From Luteimonas aquatica (lineage in GTDB: Bacteria; Pseudomonadota; Gammaproteobacteria; Xanthomonadales; Xanthomonadaceae), in NCBI RefSeq assembly GCF_022662575.1, contig NZ_JALBFU010000002.1, forward strand, positions 539,959 through 603,958: a stretch of 64,000 bases of DNA. The letters are read 5' to 3'. The position numbers were made by a program, and so were the translations under genes. The notes beneath the pieces were generated by a model. It ran no database searches and was not told where the DNA came from. It was given only the letters and a program-made list of their open reading frames with translations. Shown here in pieces: positions 1 through 7,103 of the stretch (position 1 is the first letter of the stretch; every line of letters begins with the position of its first letter).

Positions 1-152
1 ACGAGGACGGCGACGGCATCCCCGACGCGCCGCCCGCGCAGGCGCCCGGCGCCCAGGGTGCGGACGCGCCCGCCGCCGGCGCCGCGCCCGCCGCGACGCC
101 CCCGGCCGCCAAGCCGGCCGAGGCCAAGACCGCTGCAGGAGCCACGCCATGA
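1..152 (+). CDS. pilN: PilN C-terminal tail (partial, 5' end outside window)
   Basis: Reading frame 3 is open from the window edge to a TGA at 150-152 and encodes an Ala/Pro-rich tail beginning EDGDGIPDAPPAQ and ending AAGATP. It overlaps the pilO start by ATGA, the usual arrangement inside pilMNOPQ. PilN is an inner-membrane protein that pairs with PilO to form the type IV pilus alignment subcomplex. Only about 49 residues are visible and they are low-complexity, so the assignment rests on position directly before pilO rather than on a domain. The body of the gene lies upstream of the window. Confidence 0.75.
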   Translation, partial: EDGDGIPDAPPAQAPGAQGADAPAAGAAPAATPPAAKPAEAKTAAGATP

Positions 153-871
153 GCCAGAAAAAGGTGTCGGTGAAGCAGCTGGACATCAACAGCATCGGCA
201 GCTGGCCGCGCAAGTTCCAGATCGGCTTCTGCGTGCTGGTCAGCCTGGTGCTGTTCGGCCTGATGTGGTGGCTGCTGACCAGCGACAAGGGAACCGAGCT
301 GGAAGGGCTGGAGGGCAAGGAGACCGAGCTGCGCGCCAAATTCGAGAAGGATCAGGGCCGCGCCGCCAACCTCGGGCCGCTGAAGCAGCAGCTGGTGCAG
401 ATGGAGCAGCAGCTGCAGCAGATGCTGCGGCAGCTGCCCAGCAAGACCGAGATGCCGGACCTGATCACGGACATCTCGCAGACGGCGCTCGCCACCGGCA
501 TCCGCAACGAGCTGTTCCAGCCCGAGGCCGAGACGCTGAAGGAGTTCTACGCCGAGAAGCCGATCAAGCTGGAGATGGTCGGCACCTACCACCAGTTCGG
601 CGCCTTCGTCAGCGGCGTGGCCTCGCTGCCGCGCGTGGTCATCATGACCATGCACAACATCTCGCTGAAGCCGGCCAACGCCAGCAAGGATCCGCTCGCC
701 TCGCTGCGCCCAGGCGGCAGCCTGCGCCTGGCCGGCACGGTGAAGACCTACCGCTACCTGGACGAGCAGGAGGTCGCCGAGCAGGAGCGCCTGGCCGCCG
801 AGGCCGAGAAGGCGGACAAGTCGAAGAAGAAGAAGAAAAAGCCCAAGGCCAGCGACGGGGAGGGGACCTGA
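149..871 (+). CDS. pilO: Type IV pilus inner-membrane protein PilO
   Basis: PilO (240 aa) is a bitopic inner-membrane protein that heterodimerises with PilN and links the cytoplasmic PilM/PilB motor to the PilP-PilQ outer-membrane secretin. A short cytoplasmic N-terminus is followed by one membrane segment (about 30-44, VLVSLVLFGLMWWLL), a coiled-coil rich in Glu, Lys and Gln (about 50-105), and a periplasmic ferredoxin-like domain beginning near PSKTEMPDLITDIS. The C-terminus is a Lys-rich tail (KKKKKKPKASDGEGT), somewhat longer than in model PilO proteins. The start overlaps the pilN stop and the next gene begins one base after the stop, so it is translationally linked within pilMNOPQ. Confidence 0.95.
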   Translation: MSQKKVSVKQLDINSIGSWPRKFQIGFCVLVSLVLFGLMWWLLTSDKGTELEGLEGKETELRAKFEKDQGRAANLGPLKQQLVQMEQQLQQMLRQLPSKTEMPDLITDISQTALATGIRNELFQPEAETLKEFYAEKPIKLEMVGTYHQFGAFVSGVASLPRVVIMTMHNISLKPANASKDPLASLRPGGSLRLAGTVKTYRYLDEQEVAEQERLAAEAEKADKSKKKKKKPKASDGEGT

Positions 872-872
872 G

Positions 873-1406
873 ATGCGCATGATCATCGCTTTGCGCCCCC
901 TGGCCGCGCTCGCCGCAGTGCTGACGCTCGCCGGCTGCGGCCGCAGCATCACCAGCACCCCGGGCGATGCGCCCAACCTCGAGGAATGGGTGGCCGAGAT
1001 CAGGGCCAAGCCCGCGCCGCCGCTGGATCCCTTGCCGGTGATGCAGCAGTTCGAGACCTTCGAATACGCCGCCCAGGCCCTGCGCGACCCCTTCAGCGAC
1101 GCCTTCACCGACGAGGACTCGGGCAGCGGACCGCGCCCGGACTCGCACCGGCGCAAGCAGCCGCTGGAGCAGTTTCCGCTGGATACGCTCGACATGGTCG
1201 GCATCATCCAGGCCGGCGGCATCGTCGCGCTGGTGCAGGCGCCGGACAAGGTCGTGTACCGGGTGCAGCCCGGCATGTACATCGGCCAGAACGATGGTCG
1301 TGTAACATCGGTCAGCAAGGATCGGATCGATCTTGTTGAATTGGTTCCAGATGGCGCAGGGGGCTGGCTGGAGAGACCGGCATCGGTCGCGCTCGAAGAC
1401 AAGTGA
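873..1406 (+). CDS. pilP: Type IV pilus lipoprotein PilP
   Basis: PilP (177 aa) is the periplasmic lipoprotein that bridges PilN/PilO to the N0 domain of the secretin PilQ. A lipoprotein signal is visible: hydrophobic stretch then lipobox LAGC with Cys22 as the acylated residue. A flexible Pro-rich linker (about 45-95) precedes the beta-rich HR domain (about 105-170, containing LDTLDMVGIIQAGG and VYRVQPGMYIGQNDG), which is the PilQ-binding fold. Length matches the family. It sits directly between pilO and pilQ, with its TGA just upstream of the pilQ ribosome-binding site. Confidence 0.95.
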   Translation: MRMIIALRPLAALAAVLTLAGCGRSITSTPGDAPNLEEWVAEIRAKPAPPLDPLPVMQQFETFEYAAQALRDPFSDAFTDEDSGSGPRPDSHRRKQPLEQFPLDTLDMVGIIQAGGIVALVQAPDKVVYRVQPGMYIGQNDGRVTSVSKDRIDLVELVPDGAGGWLERPASVALEDK

Positions 1407-1420
1407 CTAGGGGAGAGCAG

Positions 1421-3475
1421 ATGTTTGTTAAAAACAAGTTAATCCTGCGGCAGCGCCGAGCTACGGCCCTGCGCGCGGGCACGGCAGGACTGGCCGTCGG
1501 CCTGTTCGCGGCCTTCGGCGGCGTCCATGCCGCTCCCATCGGCGGCGCCACCGCGCTGCCGGTGTCCGCGCAGTCCGTCGCGGCCAACGCCGGCGTCGAT
1601 CCCGCCAAGCAGCTCCCCGGCGGCGTGTCGATCTCCAAGCTGGACTTCAAGCGCGGCGACGGCGGCTCCGGCAAGCTGATCCTGCGCTTCAGCGGCGACG
1701 GCGCGGTGCCCGACATGCGCACGCAGGGTTCCAGCGTGGTCATCGACGTCGGCAACGCCAACCTGGCGCCGGCGCTGCAGCGGCCGCTCAACGTCACCGA
1801 CTTCGCCACGCCGGTGCAGCGCATCGACGTCAACCAGGTCGGGACCGGCTCGCGCATCGTGCTGGCCACGCAGGGCACGTTCGAGCCCATGGCCTACCAG
1901 ACCGGCCGCGACTACGTGGTCGAGATCGTGCCGCGCGCGGCTGCGGCGCCCGCCGACCGTGCCGTCGGCGCGGCCACCACGACCGCTGCCGGCGCGCAGC
2001 AGGTCGCCGGCGACGCCACGCGCATGTACACCGGCCGTCCGGTCACCTTCGATTTCCAGAGCATCCCGGTCCGCACCGCGCTGAAGATCATCGCCGACGA
2101 GGCGCACCTGAACATCGTCGCCTCCGACACGGTGCAGGGCGAGATGACGCTGAGCCTGGACAACGTGCCCTGGGACCAGGCGCTGGACATCGTGCTGCAG
2201 GCCAAGGGCCTGGACAAGCGCCGCAACGGCAACGTGGTCTGGGTGGCGCCGCAGGCGGAGATCGCCAGCTCCGAGCAGGCCAAGGCCGACGCGCGCATCG
2301 CCATCGAAGAGCGCGCCGAGATGGTGACCGAGTACATCCCGGTCAACTACGCCAACGCCGAGGACATCGCCAAGCTCCTGACCGAGGAGAGCAAGGGCGG
2401 TGGCGGCGGCGGTGGCGCCGGCGGCGGGCAGAGCCGCGGCTTCCTGTCCACGCGCGGCAGCATCAGCTTCGACCGCCGCACCAACACGCTGCTGATGATC
2501 GACATCCCGCAGCGGGTGCAGACCGTCAAGAACCTCGTCAGCCAGCTCGACCGTCCGGTCGACCAGGTGGTGATCGAGGCGCGCATCGTGATCGCCAACG
2601 AGTCCTTCGCGCGCGAGCTGGGCGCCAAGTTCGGCATCAGCGGCAGCAACAGCGGCAGCCGCGACGCCAACGGCCAGCTCGTGGGACGCGACCGCTTCTT
2701 CAGCGGCGGCCTGGACAGCAACGGTGCCAACATCAACTCGGTCGCCAACGCGCAGAACCAGTACACCGAGGCGCTGAGGACCTTCAACGAGGCCTATGCC
2801 ACCTGGGTGTCGGGCGGCAAGCAGGGTCCGCAGCCGATCGCGCCGAACAGGATCGTGCCGGGCATCACCCGCGGCCTGAACGTCAACCTGCCGGTCACCA
2901 ATGCCGCCGGCGCGCTGGCGCTGTCGATCCTCAACGCCGGCTACCTGCTCGACATCGAGCTGTCGGCGCTGCAGCAGGAACAGCGCGGCGAGGTGATCTC
3001 CAACCCGCGCGTGGTCACCAGCAACCAGCGCGAGGCGGTGATCAGCCAGGGCCGCGAGATCGGCTACATCACCGTCACCGGCGGCCAGAACGCCAACGTG
3101 CCGACGGTGCAGTTCAAGGACGCGCTGCTCGAGCTGAAGGTCACGCCCACCATCACCAACGACGGCCGCGTGTTCCTGGCCATGGCGATGAAGAAGGACG
3201 AGATCGCCGACTACACCACCATCGCCGGCCTCGGCTCGGTGCCGAACCTGGCCAAGCGCGCGATCAACACCGCGGTGCTGGTCGAGGACGGCCAGACCGT
3301 GGTGATCGGCGGCGTGTACGAGTTCAACGACCGCAACGACGTCACCAAGGTGCCGTTCCTGGGCGATCTGCCGATCATCGGCAACCTGTTCAAGAAGAAG
3401 GGACGCTTCAAGAACAAGGCCGAGCTGCTGATCTTCGTCACGCCGAAGGTGCTGCGCGTGGCCCAGCGCAACTGA
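1421..3475 (+). CDS. pilQ: Type IV pilus secretin PilQ
   Basis: PilQ (684 aa from this start) forms the outer-membrane channel through which the pilus is extruded. Visible parts in order: signal peptide (about 1-37, ending GGVHA), one AMIN domain (about 69-175) that binds peptidoglycan, an N0/STN domain (about 203-275), an N1 domain interrupted by a Gly-rich loop (GGGGGGGAGGG, about 326-336), and the secretin beta-barrel domain ending in VPFLGDLPIIGNLFKKK and the terminal strand LLIFVTPKVLR. I prefer ATG 1421, preceded by AGGGGAG, over an in-frame GTG at 1403 that overlaps the pilP stop and has no ribosome-binding site. It is the last gene of the pilus operon and is followed by a hairpin. Confidence 0.96.
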   Translation: MFVKNKLILRQRRATALRAGTAGLAVGLFAAFGGVHAAPIGGATALPVSAQSVAANAGVDPAKQLPGGVSISKLDFKRGDGGSGKLILRFSGDGAVPDMRTQGSSVVIDVGNANLAPALQRPLNVTDFATPVQRIDVNQVGTGSRIVLATQGTFEPMAYQTGRDYVVEIVPRAAAAPADRAVGAATTTAAGAQQVAGDATRMYTGRPVTFDFQSIPVRTALKIIADEAHLNIVASDTVQGEMTLSLDNVPWDQALDIVLQAKGLDKRRNGNVVWVAPQAEIASSEQAKADARIAIEERAEMVTEYIPVNYANAEDIAKLLTEESKGGGGGGGAGGGQSRGFLSTRGSISFDRRTNTLLMIDIPQRVQTVKNLVSQLDRPVDQVVIEARIVIANESFARELGAKFGISGSNSGSRDANGQLVGRDRFFSGGLDSNGANINSVANAQNQYTEALRTFNEAYATWVSGGKQGPQPIAPNRIVPGITRGLNVNLPVTNAAGALALSILNAGYLLDIELSALQQEQRGEVISNPRVVTSNQREAVISQGREIGYITVTGGQNANVPTVQFKDALLELKVTPTITNDGRVFLAMAMKKDEIADYTTIAGLGSVPNLAKRAINTAVLVEDGQTVVIGGVYEFNDRNDVTKVPFLGDLPIIGNLFKKKGRFKNKAELLIFVTPKVLRVAQRN

Positions 3476-3496
3476 GCGCGGCATGCGATCCACCGG

Positions 3497-3520
3497 ACGG
3501 GGCCTGCGGGCCCCGTTCGC
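3497..3520 (+). terminator. Probable terminator after pilQ
   Basis: An 8-bp GC-rich stem (ACGGGGCC / GGCCCCGT, 3497-3504 and 3509-3516) with a TGCG loop lies 21 bases after the pilQ stop. The following tract is only weakly T-rich, so termination may be partial. Confidence 0.55.
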
Positions 3521-3628
3521 GTTTGGCGTCGCCGTTTCCTTAACGGATAGGCGGCCGGCCGGAACCTGCGGCCGCCGAATCAGTCAAACTCGGCCCGACG
3601 CCAGACCCGCGTCGCCGCCCGCATCGAC

Positions 3629-4636
3629 ATGGATACCGCCGCCCCCTACGACGTTTCGCCGGACCTTTCCCGCCTGCACGGCTTGTTCCAGGCCCTGCGC
3701 GAGGACCTCAGCAGCGAGATCGTCGGCCAGTCCGCGCTGATCGAGCGGCTGCTGATCGCGCTGCTGGCCGATGGCCACCTGCTGGTCGAGGGCGCGCCCG
3801 GCCTGGCCAAGACCACCGCCATCCGCGCGCTGTCCTCGCGCATCGAGGCCGACTTCGCCCGCGTGCAGTTCACCCCCGACCTGCTGCCGGCCGACCTCAC
3901 CGGCACCGAGGTCTGGCGCCCCCAGGACGGCCGCTTCGAATTCCAGCCCGGGCCGATCTTCCATTCCGTACTGCTGGCCGACGAGATCAACCGCGCCCCG
4001 GCCAAGGTGCAGTCGGCGCTGCTGGAGGCGATGGGCGAGCGCCAGGTCACGGTCGGGCGCCAGACCTACGGGCTCTCGCCGCTGTTCCTGGTGATGGCCA
4101 CGCAGAACCCGATCGAGCAGGAAGGCACCTTCCCGCTGCCGGAAGCGCAGCTCGACCGTTTCCTGATGTACGTGCGCATCGGCTATCCCGAGGCCGCGGC
4201 CGAGGCCGAGATCCTGCGCCTGGCGCGCGAGCGCGCCAGGCAGGCCCAGCAGCCGGCGCGCGCGCCGGCGACCAGGATCGCCGCGGCGGACGTGTTCGCC
4301 GCGCGCGGCGCCGTGCTCGACCTGCACGTCGCGCCGCAGGTGGAACGCTACCTGGTGGAACTGGTGCTGGCCTCGCGCGATGCGCGGCGCTACGACGCCG
4401 AGCTGGCGCGCCGCATCGGCTGGGGCGCCAGCCCGCGCGGCTCGATCGCGCTGGAGCGCTGCGCGCGGGCGCGCGCCTGGCTGGCCGGCCGCGATTTCGT
4501 CACGCCCGACGACGTGCGCGCCATCGCCGTGGACGTGCTGCGCCACCGCGTGCTGCCCAGCTACGAGGCCACGGCCGAGGGCTGGGACGGCGAGCGGCTG
4601 GTGCGCGCGCTGCTGGACAAGGTGCCGCTGCCGTAA
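3629..4636 (+). CDS. MoxR-family AAA+ ATPase
   Basis: A 335-aa MoxR-type AAA+ ATPase, a family thought to act as a chaperone that remodels or metal-loads partners, usually together with VWA-domain proteins. Walker A is GAPGLAKT (55-62), Walker B is LLADEI (115-120), and the sensor-1 region ATQNPIEQEG is at 157-166. The C-terminal lid domain contains the family signature around RRIGWGASPRGSI. Length is typical. It is the first gene of a run continuing through a DUF58 protein, a DUF4381 protein, two VWA proteins and a BatD-like protein, the standard moxR/bat order. The substrate of the system cannot be told from the sequence. Confidence 0.93.
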   Translation: MDTAAPYDVSPDLSRLHGLFQALREDLSSEIVGQSALIERLLIALLADGHLLVEGAPGLAKTTAIRALSSRIEADFARVQFTPDLLPADLTGTEVWRPQDGRFEFQPGPIFHSVLLADEINRAPAKVQSALLEAMGERQVTVGRQTYGLSPLFLVMATQNPIEQEGTFPLPEAQLDRFLMYVRIGYPEAAAEAEILRLARERARQAQQPARAPATRIAAADVFAARGAVLDLHVAPQVERYLVELVLASRDARRYDAELARRIGWGASPRGSIALERCARARAWLAGRDFVTPDDVRAIAVDVLRHRVLPSYEATAEGWDGERLVRALLDKVPLP

Positions 4637-4663
4637 GGCGCGGCGTCGATCGCTACCGTCCGC

Positions 4664-5611
4664 ATGAGCGCGCAACCGGCGACCCATTCCCTCGCGCAGG
4701 GCGACGGCATCCGTCCGACGCTGGCCGAGCTGGTGGCGCTGCGCGCTGCCGCGCAGGGCCGGCGGCCGCCGCGCCGCGGGCGCCACGGCACCAGCGGGCA
4801 GGCCTTGTCGCCGATGCGCGGGCGCGGCATGGAATACGCCGAATCGCGCGAGTACGCGCTCGGCGACGATGCGCGCCACATCGACTGGCGGCTCACCGCG
4901 CGCTCCGGCCGTCCGCACACCAAGCTGTTCCAGGCCGAGCGCGAGCGGCTCACGCTGATCGTCGCCGACACCGCGCCGGCGCTGTACTTCGGCACGCGCG
5001 TGCGCTTCAAGTCGGTGCAGGCCGCGCGCGCCGGCGCGATCGCCGCCTGGGTGGCGCTGCGTGACGGCGACCGCATCGCGGCCTTGCGCGGCAACCGCAG
5101 CGAACCGCCGGTGGCGCCGGCCTCCGGGCCGCGCGGCGCGCTGCGCGTGCTCGATGCGCTGGTGCGCTGGTACGGATCCGCCGGAGGCGGCGGCGCGCCG
5201 CGCCCGCCGGCCGACGACGCCGGGCTCGGCGTCGCGCTCGATCACGCGCGGCACGTGCTGCGCCCGGGTTCGCGCCTGCTGATCCTGGCCGATCCGGCCA
5301 GTGTCGCGGCGCTGCCCGAGCAGCGCTGGCCGGCATTGGCGATGCATAACGAAGTGGTGCTGCTGCTGCTCACCGATCCGCTGGAGCGCGCGCCGCCGCG
5401 CGCCCTGCTGCCGTTCGCCAGCGCCGGGCACCGGGTGGAGCTCGACCTGGCCGCGGAGGCGCAGCGCCGCCGCTGGCGCCAGGAATTCGTGCAGCCGGTG
5501 GATGCGGCGCTGGCGCGCCTGCCGGCGCGGGGCGTGCGCGTGCAGGTCCTGTCGAGCGAGGCGCCCAGCGACCAATGGCTGCCGATCTTCGGCAAGAGCC
5601 GGGCCGGCTGA
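4664..5611 (+). CDS. DUF58 domain-containing protein
   Basis: A 315-aa protein of the DUF58 family, the partner normally encoded next to MoxR ATPases. The conserved core is visible as GMEYAESREYALGDDARHID followed by WRLTARSGRPHTK (about 55-90). The second half has a VWA-like alpha/beta character (RLLILADPASVA, about 204-215) without a clear metal-binding DxSxS motif. No membrane segment is seen, whereas many DUF58 proteins have two at the N-terminus, so this one is probably cytoplasmic. It starts 27 bases after the moxR stop and is followed at 5614 by the next gene, so co-transcription is very likely. Confidence 0.88.
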   Translation: MSAQPATHSLAQGDGIRPTLAELVALRAAAQGRRPPRRGRHGTSGQALSPMRGRGMEYAESREYALGDDARHIDWRLTARSGRPHTKLFQAERERLTLIVADTAPALYFGTRVRFKSVQAARAGAIAAWVALRDGDRIAALRGNRSEPPVAPASGPRGALRVLDALVRWYGSAGGGGAPRPPADDAGLGVALDHARHVLRPGSRLLILADPASVAALPEQRWPALAMHNEVVLLLLTDPLERAPPRALLPFASAGHRVELDLAAEAQRRRWRQEFVQPVDAALARLPARGVRVQVLSSEAPSDQWLPIFGKSRAG

Positions 5612-5613
5612 GC

Positions 5614-6087
5614 ATGCAGGCCGCCGACAGCCTCGTCCTGCGCGACATCCACCAGCCCGTGGCGCCGCCGTGGTGGCCGCCCGCGCCGGGATGGTGGCTG
5701 GTCGCCGCGGTGGCGGCGGCGGCGCTGGCGCTGCTGGTCTACGCCTGGCTGAAGCGTCACCGTCGGCGCCGCGCGGTGCTGCGCCTGTTCGACGAGACCT
5801 TGCGCGCGCGCGAGGGCGAGGGCGCGGCCGCGCAGGTGGCGGCGATGTCCGAACTGCTGCGCCGCGCCGCGCGGCGCCGCGATCCGGCCGCCGACACGCT
5901 CGAGGGCGAGGCCTGGCTGTCGTTTCTCGATGGCGCGGACGGCGGCCGGTCCGCCTTTTTCTCCGAAGGCGCGGGACGGCTGCTGCTCGATGGCGGCTTC
6001 CGCCGCGCGCTCGACGAGCAGGCCGTGCGCGAGCTGCGCGTGCCGGTACGCAAGCGCTATCTGGAACTGATGGCGGTGCGGCGATGA
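5614..6087 (+). CDS. DUF4381 domain-containing membrane protein
   Basis: A 157-aa protein of the DUF4381 type that regularly sits between DUF58 and VWA genes in proteobacterial bat operons. The N-terminal conserved stretch LRDIHQPVAPPWWPPAPGWW is followed by one transmembrane helix (about 30-49) and then a basic, cytoplasmic alpha-helical domain with KRHRRRRAVLRLFDE. ATG 5614, two bases after the DUF58 stop, is taken as the start; an upstream in-frame ATG at 5575 lies inside the DUF58 gene and would add unrelated residues. The stop overlaps the next start (ATGA at 6084), implying translational coupling. No enzymatic motif is visible; a role as membrane adaptor for the complex is inference. 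Confidence 0.85.
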   Translation: MQAADSLVLRDIHQPVAPPWWPPAPGWWLVAAVAAAALALLVYAWLKRHRRRRAVLRLFDETLRAREGEGAAAQVAAMSELLRRAARRRDPAADTLEGEAWLSFLDGADGGRSAFFSEGAGRLLLDGGFRRALDEQAVRELRVPVRKRYLELMAVRR

Positions 6088-7103
6088 GCGACGCCTTCGC
6101 CTTCTTCTCCGACTACACGCTGGCCTGGCCCTGGCTGTTGCTGGCCTTGCCGCTGCCGTGGCTGGCGCGCTGGCTGTTGCCGGCGCGGCGCGGCGCGGCG
6201 GCCGCGCTCAACGTGCCTTACGGCGCGCGTCTGGACGCGATCGCCACCGGGCGCGGCGGCGGCCGCGCGGGCGCCGGCAATCCCTGGCTATGGCTGGCCT
6301 GGGCGCTGCTCTGCCTGGCCGCGGCGCGCCCGCAGCAATTGGGCGAGGCGGTGCAGCCGCCGCAGTCCGGGCGCGACCTGATGCTGGCGGTGGATCTGTC
6401 GGGCAGCATGGCCGAAGAGGACATGGAGCTCGGCAACGGCGTCGTCGACCGCCTCACCGCGGCCAAGGCGGTGCTGGCCGATTTCCTCGACCGCCGCGTC
6501 GGCGACCGCGTCGGCCTGCTGGTGTTCGGCCAGCGCGCCTACGCGCTCGCGCCGCTCACCCTCGACCGCGAGAGCGTGCGCCAGCAGCTGCTCGACAGCG
6601 TGGTCGGCCTGGCCGGGCAGGAGACCGCGATCGGCGACGCCATCGGCCTGGCGGTGAAGCGGCTGCGCGCGCAGCCGGCCGAGCAGCGCGTATTGATCCT
6701 GCTCACCGACGGCGTGAGCAACGCCGGCATGCTCGACCCGATCAAGGCCGCCGAGCTCGCGCGCGACGAGCACGTGCGCATCCACACCATCGCGTTCGGC
6801 GGCGCCGGCGAACTGTCGGTGTTCGGCTTCCGCCTGCCGGTGCCGGGCGGCGGCGACGACATAGACGAGGCCGGCCTGAAGCGCATCGCCGACATGACCG
6901 GCGGCCGCGCCTTCCGCGCCCGCGACACCGCGCAGCTGGCCGGCATCTATGCCGAGATCGACAAGCTCGAGCCGGTCACGCGCACCGGCAAGCGCGTGCG
7001 TCCGCGCATCGAGCGCTATCCCTGGCCGCTGGCGGCGTGCGTGCTCGGCCTGCTGCTCGCGTTCGCGATGCCGCGCAGGATGCCGGCGAGGGCGGCGGCA
7101 TGA
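6084..7103 (+). CDS. VWA-domain membrane protein (BatA-like)
   Basis: A 339-aa BatA-type protein. Two N-terminal membrane segments (about 17-33 and 68-82) flank a short loop, then a von Willebrand factor A domain (about 97-290) has an intact MIDAS metal site: DLSGSM with D104, S106 and S108, and the LLTDGVSN strand. A final membrane helix lies near 310-330 (YPWPLAACVLGLLLAFAM), so the VWA domain is expected in the periplasm between membrane anchors. Both ends overlap neighbours by ATGA, coupling it to the DUF4381 gene before and the second VWA gene after. VWA domains with intact MIDAS usually mediate metal-dependent protein contacts; the ligand is unknown. Confidence 0.92.
   Translation: MSDAFAFFSDYTLAWPWLLLALPLPWLARWLLPARRGAAAALNVPYGARLDAIATGRGGGRAGAGNPWLWLAWALLCLAAARPQQLGEAVQPPQSGRDLMLAVDLSGSMAEEDMELGNGVVDRLTAAKAVLADFLDRRVGDRVGLLVFGQRAYALAPLTLDRESVRQQLLDSVVGLAGQETAIGDAIGLAVKRLRAQPAEQRVLILLTDGVSNAGMLDPIKAAELARDEHVRIHTIAFGGAGELSVFGFRLPVPGGGDDIDEAGLKRIADMTGGRAFRARDTAQLAGIYAEIDKLEPVTRTGKRVRPRIERYPWPLAACVLGLLLAFAMPRRMPARAAA

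Noticed and set aside
1403..1420. GTG start for pilQ at 1403.
   Set aside because: It overlaps the pilP stop but has no ribosome-binding site; ATG 1421 follows AGGGGAG at proper spacing and gives a normal signal peptide.
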